A stretch of 64,000 bases of DNA from Earliella scabrosa (Eukaryota; Basidiomycota; Agaricomycetes; Polyporales; Polyporaceae), in NCBI GenBank assembly GCA_022605405.1, contig JABYQQ010000010.1, forward strand, positions 744,001-808,000, written 5' to 3'. Position 1 is the stretch's first letter. Each line of letters begins with the position of its first letter. The translations under genes were made by a program, and so were the position numbers. The notes under the pieces were generated by a model. That model was not told where the DNA came from. It saw nothing but the letters and a program-made list of their open reading frames with translations, and did not search any database. Shown here piece by piece: positions 12,464 to 23,900 of this stretch.

Positions 12464-14147
12464 TTATTCCTGTCTCGGTTGCGGTTGGCTCCAAGTCGAC
12501 AGTAGTATCCGAACGCCTTCCCAGACTCTTGTTGCAAGAGCTCCGACACGCACGATACAGATGACGACTTCGAGCACTTGCCGTGCTCTGCGGGCACTGG
12601 GGCGGCAGTGGCATACGGTCGTGCACCCGCGCTCATTCCCAACAAGCCAGCCGGTGAGGTGGCGCACAAGCCACGGCTGTGGATCGCCCCGATATTTGAG
12701 CTGAGATAGTGCCAGTGAGCCGGGAAAAGGAAACATAAGGACCATGGTACTAGCAACGAACCTCAGCGATCCGCTCGAACACCTTCCCGACACAGTACAC
12801 GTCCCACGAGTAAGGGTCGAATCGCTTCATATCTAGCGGCGCATGTTGCCCTGTAGCGGGCAGATCTACAGCCGTCTGCGAGCCGGGGCCAAACTCGAAG
12901 CGTCGCGACCTGTCAAAGTCGATGATGTAGACCTTGCCTGCCTCTAGTTCTTTGAAGTGCGCCACATGTTCTTCGGTGGCCATAAGGACGTTCTGAAAAT
13001 AGAAGTCCTGAGCGGAATCAGCATACTGATGCTAAGCTAGTTTGTTGACCCCTTACCATATGTGCGATGCGGTGATTGTGCAGCAGCTCAAATCCCTACA
13101 CGCATAGATGTGAGGATAGTGAGGTATGGCGGAGAGGGCCGCTCGTTACCTCTACGACCTGGTACAGGAATTCTAACAGACCTAACATGTTCCATTGCCT
13201 GCAATAGGATCTCGGCGAGTCCAGGCAGGGCATAATAAGCAGCGACCGCGGTTCTGATCGAATGATATCACACGGCAGTGTGTGGTTTGGCCGCGATAGG
13301 AGGGACTTCAGTTCCGGGGTTGCAACCCACCCGTCTATTAGACGTCGTGGGTTGCAACCCACTCGCTTAACGAAAATCCCGCCATATTTGGCATCATCGT
13401 CTCGCTTGTGAGCCGCCCAGTGACTCGCTAAGTCCCTTTTGGAGTCAATCCTGACTTCCAGCCCGTGCGCGAAGAGGACCCGCCATTCGCGCTCCCTCCC
13501 CTCCCTCGCTGCGCTCGGGGGGTCCCCCGAGCCGGTCGCGCTCAGGCGGGCACACTAAAGCCTCGTTCGCGCGATTAAATCACCCCGGCTCCCTTTGGGG
13601 GTTGAATGAATTACGAGTGGCGGGGTTAGACGCCGGTCCCCGACGTGGAGCGGGAGGTGGGAGGCAGCACACGTGGGAGCGCCAGCAACAGGCGGGGGCC
13701 CGACGACGGTGCAAAATGCCCTCCATGGAGGACGGCAGCCGGCGAGAATGACAAGTCCGCGGTCGGCTATGGGGGGAACAGTGCTAAGCGCGTGGGTTGC
13801 AACCCACGACGTCTAATAGACGGGTGGGTTGCAACCCCGGAACTGAAAGTACTGGCGATAGACCAAGTGAATGGAGCTGGTCGTAGAATCCACCTTCTCT
13901 TCCCTCTGTGTCAAGAATCTTGACAACGTGGGGAGTCACTCTGTAGCGCTGCGTTGTTCTCCAGACCATCAAGGTCTTGAGGAGTCGCAAGTCTCATCTC
14001 AGCTGCCTGGCCGCAAAGCAACTACTGAGGAATACTTACTGGTGTCGTGGGGTCCTCGAGGACTATACCTCTGACTGTGAGCTCGGGATGACCCTGGAGC
14101 CATTCGGGAACAACGAAACCAGACTTCGGGTCCATTGGTGTTGACAT
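12464..14147 (-). pseudogene. Agaricomycete kinase-like gene, broken by a frameshift and a transposon-like insert
   Basis: Minus-strand exons can be followed from ATG 14147: 14147 to about 14048, about 14001-13848, then the interrupting element, then 13306-13150, 13095-13057, 13007-12762 and 12700-12464. Recognisable parts are PEWLQGHPELTVRG, RLATPQDLDGLEN, HVVKILDTEGREGGFYDQL, LPCDIIRSEPRSLLIMP, the catalytic loop HRIAHMDFYFQN with Asp and Asn, IIDFDRSRRFEFGPG, and WLVGNERGCTTVCHCRP near the end. This is the kinase-like family common in mushrooms, whose substrates are unknown. Two lesions are seen: a run of four G at 13930-13933 shifts the frame between LQSDS and HVVK, and a 541-bp element sits between FYDQL and LPCDII. 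The rest is well preserved, so inactivation may be recent. Confidence 0.7.
13307..13847. mobile_element. 541-bp non-autonomous element with 56-bp terminal inverted repeats made of palindromes
   Basis: The ends 13307-13362 and 13792-13847 are perfect inverted copies starting TTCAGTTCCGGGG; similarity continues a few bases further inward with a mismatch. Each repeat holds the perfect 16-bp palindrome GTGGGTTGCAACCCAC and the near-palindrome GTCTATTAGAC, so each end can fold on itself. The interior has no coding potential and is GC-rich, with a C/G palindromic stretch near 13500-13540. The element interrupts the kinase coding sequence. No clear target-site duplication is visible. It fits a MITE or fold-back element moved by an enzyme encoded elsewhere. 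Confidence 0.75.
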
Positions 14148-14721
14148 TGCAATTGGGTGTATGGCTCGCAATGGTAGAGAGAGCGGAGAGCGAGGCCGCG
14201 TGTGGTGGCACGGCCATCACTGAGTCGCCACGTGTTGGCACGGAAAACGCCCGTGAGCTTGCCTATCTACGTAGCAGCTAGCTTTCGCAAGTTCTTGAAG
14301 TTCGAGTCGCTCCACCTTGGAACGGTTCTATCCTCCAGGACAAAGGCTTCATTTCATCGAACACGAGACCAAACGACTTGAAGGTCGACTCAGCAACCTC
14401 ATCGTGCATGCCTCTACAGCCAGTCGCGGCCACGGGCGTAGACCCACAGTGACTTAAATCCCACTATTTGCGCCCATAGTAGTCTGACAACCGACAGATA
14501 CAAACCTTTCGATGCTACGGGGCTTTAGCGGCAGGGGTACCGTCGTACCTGCGTTCTCTTCGAGCCCACCGAGCACAAGTTTGCAAAAAAAATCGTGTGT
14601 ATTCAGTCAACAATGTCTGCAAAGGGTACTGACTCCGAGCCGTCTCGATAACCCAGCATCTTCGAACACATTACACCACACTGTCATCTCGCTCGTCGTT
14701 CGTCATCACGAGCCCCGTCCC
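14148..14721. other. Spacer between kinase pseudogene and BAS2-like gene
   Basis: Probable upstream region of the kinase gene (14150-14300) and 3' flank of the secreted-protein gene. Nothing else recognised. Confidence 0.4.
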
Positions 14722-15286
14722 TCAAGCCTGGCCACGGAGAGCACGAGCGGCGCGGTCGTTGGGGACGGGGTCACCGAAGCCGCAACCACCGTCACGCTCC
14801 TGGGCGATGATCGCACCAGCGCACTTGCCAGAGGTGAAGCCACAGCAGCCAGACGCGCACTCGCCATCGTTGGCGCACGGGCCGGTGATGAATTGCGTGC
14901 CCGGGGGCTTGCCCGAGCCGCCAGCCGCGGGGGCGGCGGGGGGCGCAGCGGGGGCAGCAGGCGCAGCGGCGGGGGCCTCGCCGCGGAAGACACGCGCGGC
15001 GCGGTCGTTGGGTTGAGCGTCGCCGAAGCCGCAGCCACCGTCACGCTCCTGGGCGATGACGGGGCCAGCGCACTTGCCGCTGTTGAAGCCGCAGCAGTCG
15101 GACGCGCAGTCGGCGTCGCTCTGGCAGGGGCCAGTGATGAACTGCGTGCCAGCGGGGGCGCGGGGGAGGTAAGTCGCGGCGGCGACTGCGCGGAGACGAG
15201 GTGAGTGGTCGTCGTTCAGTATGTGAGGAGCATGTGGGACACGTACTGTTGAGGAGAGCGAAAGCGAAGACGACGGTGAACTTCAT
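14722..15286 (-). CDS. BAS2-like small cysteine-rich secreted protein, two repeats, 167 aa
   Basis: Exons 15286-15247 (40 nt) and 15185-14722 join in frame. The N-terminus MKFTVVFAFALLN is a signal peptide. Two cysteine-rich repeats follow, each running GTQFITGPC, DCCGF or GCCGF, GKCAG, AQERDGGCGFG, PNDRAAR, and joined by an Ala/Pro linker. Six cysteines per repeat suggest three disulfide bonds. The motif matches fungal proteins annotated as biotrophy-associated secreted protein 2 (BAS2) family, reported as secreted effectors in plant pathogens; the role in this fungus is unknown. A paralogue with three repeats and the same 40-nt first exon lies at 61963-62751. A TATA-like box near 15503 suits this start. 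Confidence 0.8.
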
Positions 15287-17027
15287 GATCGTAATGAGTG
15301 TGTTTGGTTCTGTGGAAGCGGGGACGTGAGCGAGCGAACGTCGAGACGGCTGAGGGCCGGACGAACCGTTCAAAGATGAAAAGCCGTAAGAAACTTCGTC
15401 AAGAAGCAAAGAGTAGCAGACAGAGAAGACGTTACACAACCGGTGTGTAGAAAAGGGAGTAGGAGAGAAGGGGAATGGCTTTCCACCTCGCCCGCCCTCG
15501 TCCTATTATACTAGCTCGGACGCGCGTGCATCAGCAGGACTCCTGCGGGATCATCACCCTCTTCCTCAGGTTTCGATGAGCCGGGCGTTAGAGGGCGGTG
15601 TTATTACCAACAGAAACCAGCGTCCGTGCGCGCGGAACAGTTCGGCCATAGTACAGGCGATGCCCTCGCTCCACCTCTCGCTGGTTGTTTTGCACGGCTT
15701 CTGGGCGGCCCGGGTGAAGGTGGAGCTCGCTACGGTGGACAATTGCAATTTTCGACCCTTGGGCTGATGCTGGGTTACGACCTCCTCGCACAGGCATCCA
15801 CAGGAGCTCATCTGCATCATGATGAACGACGGGCACCGAAAGTTCGTCGTCGTGGAACGGCTCCACTGTACCACCGCTTGACGCAGCGGCAGAGATGTAC
15901 ACAGGAGAAACAAGGATCGATTGGGCATGCTAAGACCGTCTGGTGAGTGTTTGATCTATACTTAGGACTTCTTCGAACCTAACAAGGAGAACAAGGGCAA
16001 CTCAAACAGCAGATGAACAATGCGACATGGATCCCAGCATTGTTCTCAGTTGCTGCACGGGCACTATGAGGACATAGTAATGCGACCGGACGTTGGGAGG
16101 CCACGTCAACGACGTCGGCGTCGGCGCCATGCCGCCTACTTACGGTGGCGCAAACCCTGGCCAACCAACAGCCCAACGAGCCCCGCCTTCGGGCACCCTT
16201 GATGCGACCTGTTCCTGCGCGTGCGGGCACTGCGCTTTTACGCTTGGCATTGCCGCCATCTTCCAGTCTTCGCCCGACGCCCGCTGTTGCGCATAGGTCT
16301 AATCCAACCTCGCGGAAAAATCGCTAGACGGATTCTCGCCAGGCCCACAGCGATCAGCCCGGAGCGCGGTGTGTCGGTCGACGGTATGCCAGGAAGTACT
16401 AGGTCAGGGCTACTGCCAGCACATGTACAATTGAATGGAAGCCCACCCTGAGCCGACCGCAGCGGGAATGCCGTTGTAAGGTCGGCGTGCGACGAGCACC
16501 GTAGCGCGTACGCACATCGCCGGTGATCATTTCCCAGCCAGCTCGGTCTCCGTTCTGCGCGAGGGCGAACAGGTAGATGTGCAGTCGTAGGAAGTTGCCC
16601 ATCAAGCTGGTGAGGTGCGCCGTGTCAGTACTAGTGGTGGGGGTGAAGTGCACCGTGTAATTGAAGCAGAGAAGGTGAACGACATTGGAAGGAAGCTTAA
16701 GGTTAGACTTGGTTCCATGCGCGATGACGTATGCCCGTTGCCATGGTACTACCTGGCTCCAGTACTTCGCCCAGACTGTACTCATGCGACAACCCCAAGT
16801 GAGTGTCACGACGCGCCACGCGCCGCGGCGCTTGTGCTGTTTTTCATTCGCGGGGAGGGACTATGCTACAGGACGGGGATAAATAGCGAAGACACGCGCT
16901 CCAGAGCACTTCGGACGCGCGACAATAGTTGTGTGCAAAATCATGTATCGACAGCGCGGGCAAAGTCAAACGTGCGCTACACGGCGGGCGGCGGAGCGAA
17001 GGATGTGTGGGGGAGAGAGGAGTGCGC
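15287..17027. other. 1.7-kb region without a supported gene
   Basis: Several short open frames exist on both strands, for example 15928-15566 and 16809-16399 on minus, but none shows a recognisable family or convincing splice pattern. The proximal end (15290-15520) is the upstream region of the BAS2-like gene. Confidence 0.4.
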
Positions 17028-18359
17028 TCAGAGGCGGTTGAGGTACGAGCGGCGGCGGTAGATGGGGGTCGCGCGCGGGAGGAGGGAGAACGAGAGGGTG
17101 TCGTTTGCTCCGGCGCTCTCCGTCGCGGCGGGCTCCTCGACGGACGCGGACTCGGCCGCCGTTTCGGTAGCAGCGGCGGACTCGGTCGCGGTCGCGGTCG
17201 CCTCGACGGACTCGGTGGCAGTCGCCTCTGCGGACTCGGTGGCCGTAGCCTCTGCGGACTCGGTGGCCGTAGCCTCTGAAGACTCGGTCGCGGTGGCCTC
17301 AACAGACTCCGTGGCGGTAGCCTCGACGGATTCCGTGGCGGTGGCCTCAACGGATTCGGTTGCGGTGGCCTCGACGGATTCCGTAGCAGTGGCCTCAGCG
17401 GATTCCGTGGCGGTAGCCTCGGCCGACTCCGTAGCGGTAGCCTCGACGGACTCGGTCGCCGTCGCCTCGGCCGACTCAGTTGCAGTCGCCTCAGCAGACT
17501 CGGTAGCGGTGGCCTCCGCGGACTCGGTGGCGGTCGCGGCGGCGTCGTCCGTCACGGTGACGGTGACGGTCTCGGTAACGGTCGCATCGCAGTCCTCAGT
17601 GGCAGTCGCCTCTGCGGACTCGGTCGCCGTCGCAGTGGCTTCGACGGACTCGGTAGCGGTGGCCTCGGCGGTCTCCGTGGCGGTAGCCTCGACAGACTCG
17701 GTCGCGGTGGCCTCGACGCTCTCGGTCGCGGTGGCCTCAGCAGACTCGGTCGCGGTGGCGGTCTCCTCCGCAGCTGAGTCGGTAGCCGTCGCGGTCTCCT
17801 CCGCGGCAGACTCGGTCGCAGTCGCGGTCTCCTCAGCGGCGGACTCGGTGGCAGACGCGTCGCCGCCCATGCCGCCCTTGCCCTTGCCCTTGCCCTTGCC
17901 GCCCATTCTGCTCAATCCGCGGCCCCGGCCGCCCCTGCCGTCGACGCCGCCCCGGACACCGGCGACGCCAAAGCGACTGACCGCGCCGTCAGACGAGTCG
18001 CACGCGAGGCTCGTGCCGGCCTTGTTGACGAGCGGGAGCGCGAAGCACTCGGTGCCGCCCGCGCACTGGGTCACGACGAACTCGCCGCCGACGCACTGCG
18101 CGAAGCCGCCGTCGATGCAGGCCTGCTCGCCGTCTGTAATGCGCGATTTCCATCAGGATCGACGTTCGAAGCGATGAAGAGAGAGGGGGGGAAGAGGGAA
18201 AGACGTACCAGTGCAGGAGTCGGTCGCGCTCATGGTCGCGAACTTCGCGTTGAGCGCTTGGGCCTCGACCGCGTTCTGCTTCTGGAAGTTGGCGGGCGCG
18301 GCCTGCGCGAGGGCGGCGAGGGAGAGGAAGACGAATGCGGAGAGCTTTGCGGAGAACAT
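17028..18359 (-). CDS. Secreted CBM19-like protein with long Ala/Thr/Glu/Ser repeat tail, 418 aa
   Basis: Exons 18359-18209 and 18133-17028 join in frame. The signal peptide is MFSAKLSAFVFLSLAALAQA. Residues about 48-105 hold a cysteine-spaced module (DGEQACIDGGFAQC, FVVTQCAGGTECFALP, SLACDS) resembling carbohydrate-binding module family 19, which binds chitin. A Gly/Lys/Arg-rich hinge follows (GGKGKGKGKGG), then about 230 residues of tandem ATATESxE repeats. The tail ends in a basic segment without a GPI-type hydrophobic end. The Thr/Ser-rich repeats would be heavily O-glycosylated, suggesting a cell-wall or extracellular protein (inference). Repeat DNA is varied at third codon positions while the peptide is kept, implying selection on the repeat protein. 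The start was chosen for the signal peptide; an in-frame upstream ATG exists at 18392. Confidence 0.75.
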
Positions 18360-19736
18360 GATGGATGAGGTGGGTCGTGCGAAGGTGATCAACAGGTGCG
18401 AAGATCTGCAGAAGGGCTATGCTGGCGAAGGAAGGAGCGGGTGTAGTAGCGTCGATAGCAGACGAATGAAAACGAGACACAGACACAAGTGCGCTGGGCG
18501 AAGTGACGTGGAAGAAGAAAGAAGGGCAGAAAGAGCACCGGGCTCGGACGTTGTGAACAAGGGGAAGTTGTTCTGGAGGCCGCGAGGAGCCCGGCGGGGT
18601 CTTATATATGTACGGGCGAGGGGGGCATGTGCCTCATCGGGAGCGCAATATGCATCAGCCATCGAGGGTGCATCTGAACCGCAGGGATAGCAGCGATCAC
18701 GGCTTCCTGACCCACAGACGTTGCTGCGCCCGTCGTCCCCCCGTTGTCCTCCCCCGCATCGCCGATGGAGCGGGTGGAGCAACCACCAAACACGCGAGAC
18801 CACGACGCCCGTTCGCGTTCTATTCAATGCGAAACAGGCCTCTTGCGGCCATGTTCCACCACGCTGGGCTTGGGAGTGACGTGCCTCTAGGCGGTGTACA
18901 TCTAGTCTCGGTCAGGACTCAAGAGTGAGCATCGATGATGTGACCCCGAGGCTCGGTCTAGGGACGGCACAAACCTCCACCCGCGTCCTTGCTGCGGAGA
19001 TGGTCTCGACATCAGTCCGGTTGATAGACACGGAGCCAAGGACGGTCGGTCGTCCTGCTCAAGCGCTGTCCTCGATGCATGCCTCGCTCCGACATGGAGG
19101 ACAAAGTCAACGGAGGGCAAGACCGGTCAAGGGGGGTCAAGATGATGGACCAGGATTGTTGATCGCTGTGACGCGTTTACCACTGATGCTCTGCTTAGCG
19201 CCCCTCTAGATCTCGCAACCGGGGTCCGACTTTCGAGCTGACAGCCACGGTGGAGGCGCGAGCGAAATGGAGTGTTGTGCTGGCAACGCAATAAATGCGC
19301 GCGACGGCCGCGGCCACCACATCATCATGTCCATGTATACACCAGAGTCTCGGAAGACCCCTTCGCTAGCGTCACGGTTCACCAATGCGCTTGACAGGCA
19401 CAGGTGCTGCATCCCAGGGGATCAGCAAATAGACGGTCGCGAAGGAGAGAAGAACCCGCAGACCGCACGCCGCATGTGCACGAACAAGCAAAACTCACGC
19501 TGCAGCTGCGCAAGGAACTCTCAACCTTATAGCGTTCTCATGTCGACGCCCAACAGTCTCCAACAGCACGGATGATGCACAGACGCGAGTACTGTGCAGG
19601 TGGAGGCGCAACAACGTTGTGCAAATATGAGGCAGGGGAGCGAGTGTGAAGATTCCCTCTGTCCGTACACGACGACATCGCCCTCTAGTCTTCGAAACTC
19701 TAAAACACCGTCCGTCCCCACCCTCGGGCTCGCCGA
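18360..19736. other. 1.4-kb spacer
   Basis: Contains the promoter side of the CBM19-like gene (TATATAT-type box near 18602-18608) and otherwise no supported gene. Confidence 0.4.
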
Positions 19737-20507
19737 TCAGTGGGCGTGGTTCTTGTGGTGCTCTGTAACGCAATCCGCGGTCAGCGATGTGCCACGACCA
19801 CCGCACGTCGGTGCCATGGGATCGGATATAACACTCACTCAGGTGCACTGCAGACACGAACCCCACGTCAACGCCGACACCGGATACGTGACACCGCACG
19901 AACGATCCCGTCAACGACGCAACCACCGCAGGGAGTTTCGGGACGACGTATGGCAATGGCAATTGCGGACCAGAGATAAAGAACGAAAAGCCGTCAGCAA
20001 CACGAACGCTACATATAACGCGGGAAGACATCATCAAGAAAAAAGCCCTCCATCGCCGAACTCCCAATCGGACATCAACAACGGGTGGGGGGAGAGGTAT
20101 AAACGAGTCAAGAAGTGACAGAAAACGCACTCTGGTAGTCAATCGTGTACCCCAGCCCGAAGATGGTGAGGATCGTGAACAGCACAGGCGCGGCCGACGC
20201 GTTCTTCCCGTTGAAGTACCGGCCCTTGATTCCCCCCGCGGCCGTCGTCGCCGCGGAGCCCTTGGGCAGCTTCGAGTAGAAGCTCACGAGCGGACCCAGG
20301 CCGGCGCCCTGGCCAGACGACTGAGGTGTCCGCAAGTCCAGTTCAATTGTCCCAAGTCAAGGTCGAGGGCAAGGCAAGGAAGGACAAGGTCAGCGAGAAG
20401 TTTCCTCGCCAGCGAAGGCCGGGAGAGAGACTCACAAGGATGGACGGAGTGGCGATTTTGGGGGGGACGAGGCCACCGAGCTGACGGCGGATGAGAGTGG
20501 GCTGCAT
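19737..20507 (-). CDS. ATP17: Mitochondrial ATP synthase subunit f, 98 aa
   Basis: Four exons join in frame: 20507-20436, 20320-20131, a 9-nt micro-exon 19847-19839, and 19762-19737. The product starts MQPTLIRRQLGGLVPP and continues with GAGLGPLVSFYSKLPKG, then GGIKGRYFNGKNASAAP, a membrane segment (VLFTILTIFGLGYTI) and a basic His-rich end (DYQMHLKHHKNHAH). This is the usual layout and length of fungal F1Fo-ATP synthase subunit f, a small inner-membrane protein of the Fo stalk. The micro-exon is inferred because it completes the expected end QMHLKHHKNHAH; skipping it would still keep the frame but drop three residues. RNA reads would settle the last two exons. Confidence 0.85.
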
Positions 20508-20978
20508 GCTGAACGCGACCCGGTGTACGAGACCAAGAGTTGGAACTTGGAAGGAGTGCTGTTGGCTGTCTCTCGAGTCTCTCCTCTACAGCACGGCCGC
20601 CCGGCACGTGTCCCGCAATCTTCCGAGCCTCAAGCGCCGGTCAGCTATGACGAGCCCTTCGGACGAGCCAGGCTGCTGGTGGCAGAGGCCACCTCACGGT
20701 GACGGAGGAAACAACGCATCTGCGGCATAGTACGAAATGGTGAGGCACAACGTCCGTTACTGTGTCGCAGAGCTGAGACTCTGGGGGGCTGTCCGCCCTT
20801 CGCCGGACAGTCTGAACAGTGCTGAGGAGTTTTGGTCGGACCGTTTGCTGTGGTGCGCAACTGCACACAGCTGCCGGACATAGTATCTGTCGCAGCGGAG
20901 AGAGAGAGACATCGTAAAGTCCACGGTTACATATTGCCGATGACGGCGTTCTGATACAGCGTAAGTGTCATTCCACGT
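20508..20978. other. Spacer
   Basis: Probable promoter of ATP17 and 3' flank of the NTPase gene. No gene seen. Confidence 0.4.
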
Positions 20979-23900
20979 TCACAACGGTTCTGCTTCTACA
21001 ACACCACGCGGGGTTGGACTGCCCATTGACACATCCCCGTCAGCGTCCTCCGCACCCTCTGCATCCCCAGCATTATCCTCGTCATCGCTGGCAAACCTCC
21101 CAAGCTCGACAGCAAACTTGACGCCCTCGTCTACCTCCGGGACATCGACATTCAGGACTTCATCATCCGCCCAATGATAGCTTGCCGCCCCAGCGGACCA
21201 GAATGGTTTCTGAGCCCGGACGAACGCCAGCGGAACGGGCTGCTGGCGGGGATGCTCAGCAAGGAGATCGCTGCCACGGAGGATGCGATGGTAGATTGGT
21301 TTGTCGCTTTCGCTGACAACGGCATAGACGCTGGGAGAGCACCCATAGGCGTAGATACTGTAGCGTGGGTGAACGATCTTCGGGTTCTTCGCGCTCGCCC
21401 GCGTTCCATGGTCGGTCGGTGGGGTAGGAATGACAAGCTTCGAGGGCGAGGCCGCGCCTGGTGCCTGCGCAAAGCTTGCGTCGCCCTTCTGAGCCATTTG
21501 CTTCCGGATCCTTTCCCTGTTTGCCTTCGCACTCTTCGAGAAGTAGTCCGTAGGCGTTTGGGAGAGTAGGGAGGGTGGACTGACGACCCCGAGCTCCATG
21601 ATAAGAGTGATATAAGGACGCAGCTGCAAAGGGTTTACGGTGATGTCGACGGGGGGGAAGAAGTTGATATCCGTCTGATCAATGGCGTACGCAGCCGGAG
21701 GCCCCGCTGTCTTTTTCGCCTTGAACTGGAGGATGAATCCGGTCATGTTGTCAGGTGTGAGCGGCCCGTTCCGGTCGATGAGAATGGGGATGAAGGCGTC
21801 GGCGAATGGGGCGTTGTCGCGACAGATGACCGCCATCCCACGTACAAAGCATAGGCAGGCGTTGCGCTCGCTGATCGCCACGTTGTCCGCCCATTTCGCG
21901 AAATGTGTGAAGTTAATCACGGCGTTTTTGAACGCATCGCGAAACTTCACCGGACCATCGAAGTCCCTGTCTCGCGGAAGCCTGATATTGTCTGGTACGC
22001 TCTCCAGCACCTCCTCCGCACGGTCCTTCGAGAACAGCGCGCTGACGAAATCGTTGACCCCAACAAGTCCACAGAAGGGCGTGTACCTGCCGTCAGCTTG
22101 ATCCGTTGTCGGCCCCTTGGCGCGATCGCGCGCAGTGGTGAGGAGCAGACGCGCAACTGTCTCTCCGACTTCGCCAACATCAAGAAGGTTATGCTGCATG
22201 TTATCGAGCAGTGTCATCACCGAGGGATTGGGCCCAGAGTCTTCGTGCGCTGCCCAGCCGTCCATGATGCGGGCTGCTGCTGCGGCTAAGATGGGTTCCG
22301 ACGAGTACCCAGAGCGGATGCATTCGTGATCCCTGGGTATGGAATAGACGGTACGCATGTGGCTGGCCACCAAATCCATCTCGTGCCGGTGAGCAGCAGA
22401 GCGTCCGGCCTCGAAGGAAAGCTTGATCCGGACATCGAGGACAGCGGAACGAGCAGCGGCAGAGTAGTCCGTGTACCGCTTCGAAAGGTCCTGTTTGCAG
22501 AGGAGCTTTGTACACGCAATATCGAGCAGCCGCTTGCATTGTTGGTCCAGCCACGCGTGGTCCTGGACGGACATGGTGTATTGACTGTCCCTGGTATACT
22601 GCAGCAGTATATTGTCAGTATACGGTAGCAACAAGGACCGCCAACTGGATTATGCATGAGCAAATGATCGGGTGAGAGTCAATATACTTGTCGCTTACAG
22701 CGGGCGCCCGAAGCATGCCATCAAAACCACATCGCACAACTTGTCTGGTTTAATCCGACAGGCCAAGATACGCCGTGAACCAAAGCAGTCAAATGGCGTC
22801 TCTGTGATGGGAGCGTGTAGGGTCCCCACAAGATCGCGATGACGACCAGATTGAGGGTAGGTAGAGGACAGTGCTAGCGGCTCCACGCTGGACTGCGTCG
22901 ACATTAAGATCGCGAACAGACCCATCCCGGTGAAATCGTCCAGCACGCTCAGGAGAACGTCGAGGGGTGCTTTGCCAGCCACCGACGACGCACGCTTCAG
23001 CGGGGATTTGTCTTTCGGAGGCATTGTTGACGGGATGGATGTTTTTGCAAGGACATGAGCTTCGTCGAAGTAGATGAGCATGTGGAGTTGAGGAACAGTT
23101 CCAGCCGTATCGCGGAGCGGACAAGGCTTCCCCGCAGGCCCTCCATTGGTCGGGCAACCGGATTGGTTGGCACAGACAGTCACAGCAAGATTCCAAAGGG
23201 CGGATCTCGCGGCTCGCCTGTATTCTTTGATCTTCTCGCTCGTAGTCCCAGACCTAACCTCTGCAACCTCAATCAAAGACCGCTAGCCATCGCTGTCAGT
23301 CGATCTGATCGGCGGTGATAAATGGCAGACCCACGGTTCTTGCGGCTACTTGCGCGTATAGGACTTGACGATTCGTGAGGGGGCTTAGTGTGTCTTTGCG
23401 TTTGAGGTACTCGTGCCAGCGGAGCGCAATTGCCTTTGTGGAGTCACGAGTCGTCTCCGCCAAGCAACGATCGAGAGCGTTCTTCGTGTCCTGGAACAGC
23501 ACACCAAAAAAGCAGAGATGACGAAGATATATCACCGACTCATCGGGCCCCTTCCCAAGCTCTTGTAGGAGGTCTCGGGCACTTTCATCTGGGGGAGGCC
23601 AGGCGCCATCTGTAGCACCGTCAGGTCACAGCTCGGGTTGAAACGATGGACACTCACGTTTGTCTTCGCTCTTGTCTCGAATGTTAAATGGAATGGTGAA
23701 TATGGTCTTCGCGATCTCGTCGACAAGCCGCGACTTTCCCGACCCAGAGCACTGGATAATAGTCGTGTGTGCCAGGTACTTCTGATCCGCAGCGTCAGTG
23801 TTGGGGGACAGAGACCGACGATACATGTCACGGAGGAAGCCGGCGATGACATGGTGGTGGTTTCCAATGAATGGTGCAGTCCAAGCCTCCTGTACAGCTG

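Noticed and set aside
13484..13620. Possible small structured RNA in the palindromic element
   Set aside because: The C/G palindromic stretch could fold, but nothing distinguishes it from the normal interior of a fold-back element.
17062..18177. 371-aa plus-strand open frame opposite the CBM19-like gene
   Set aside because: A shadow of the repeat array: the repeats lack stops in this frame. The minus strand has the signal peptide, cysteine module and splice sites.
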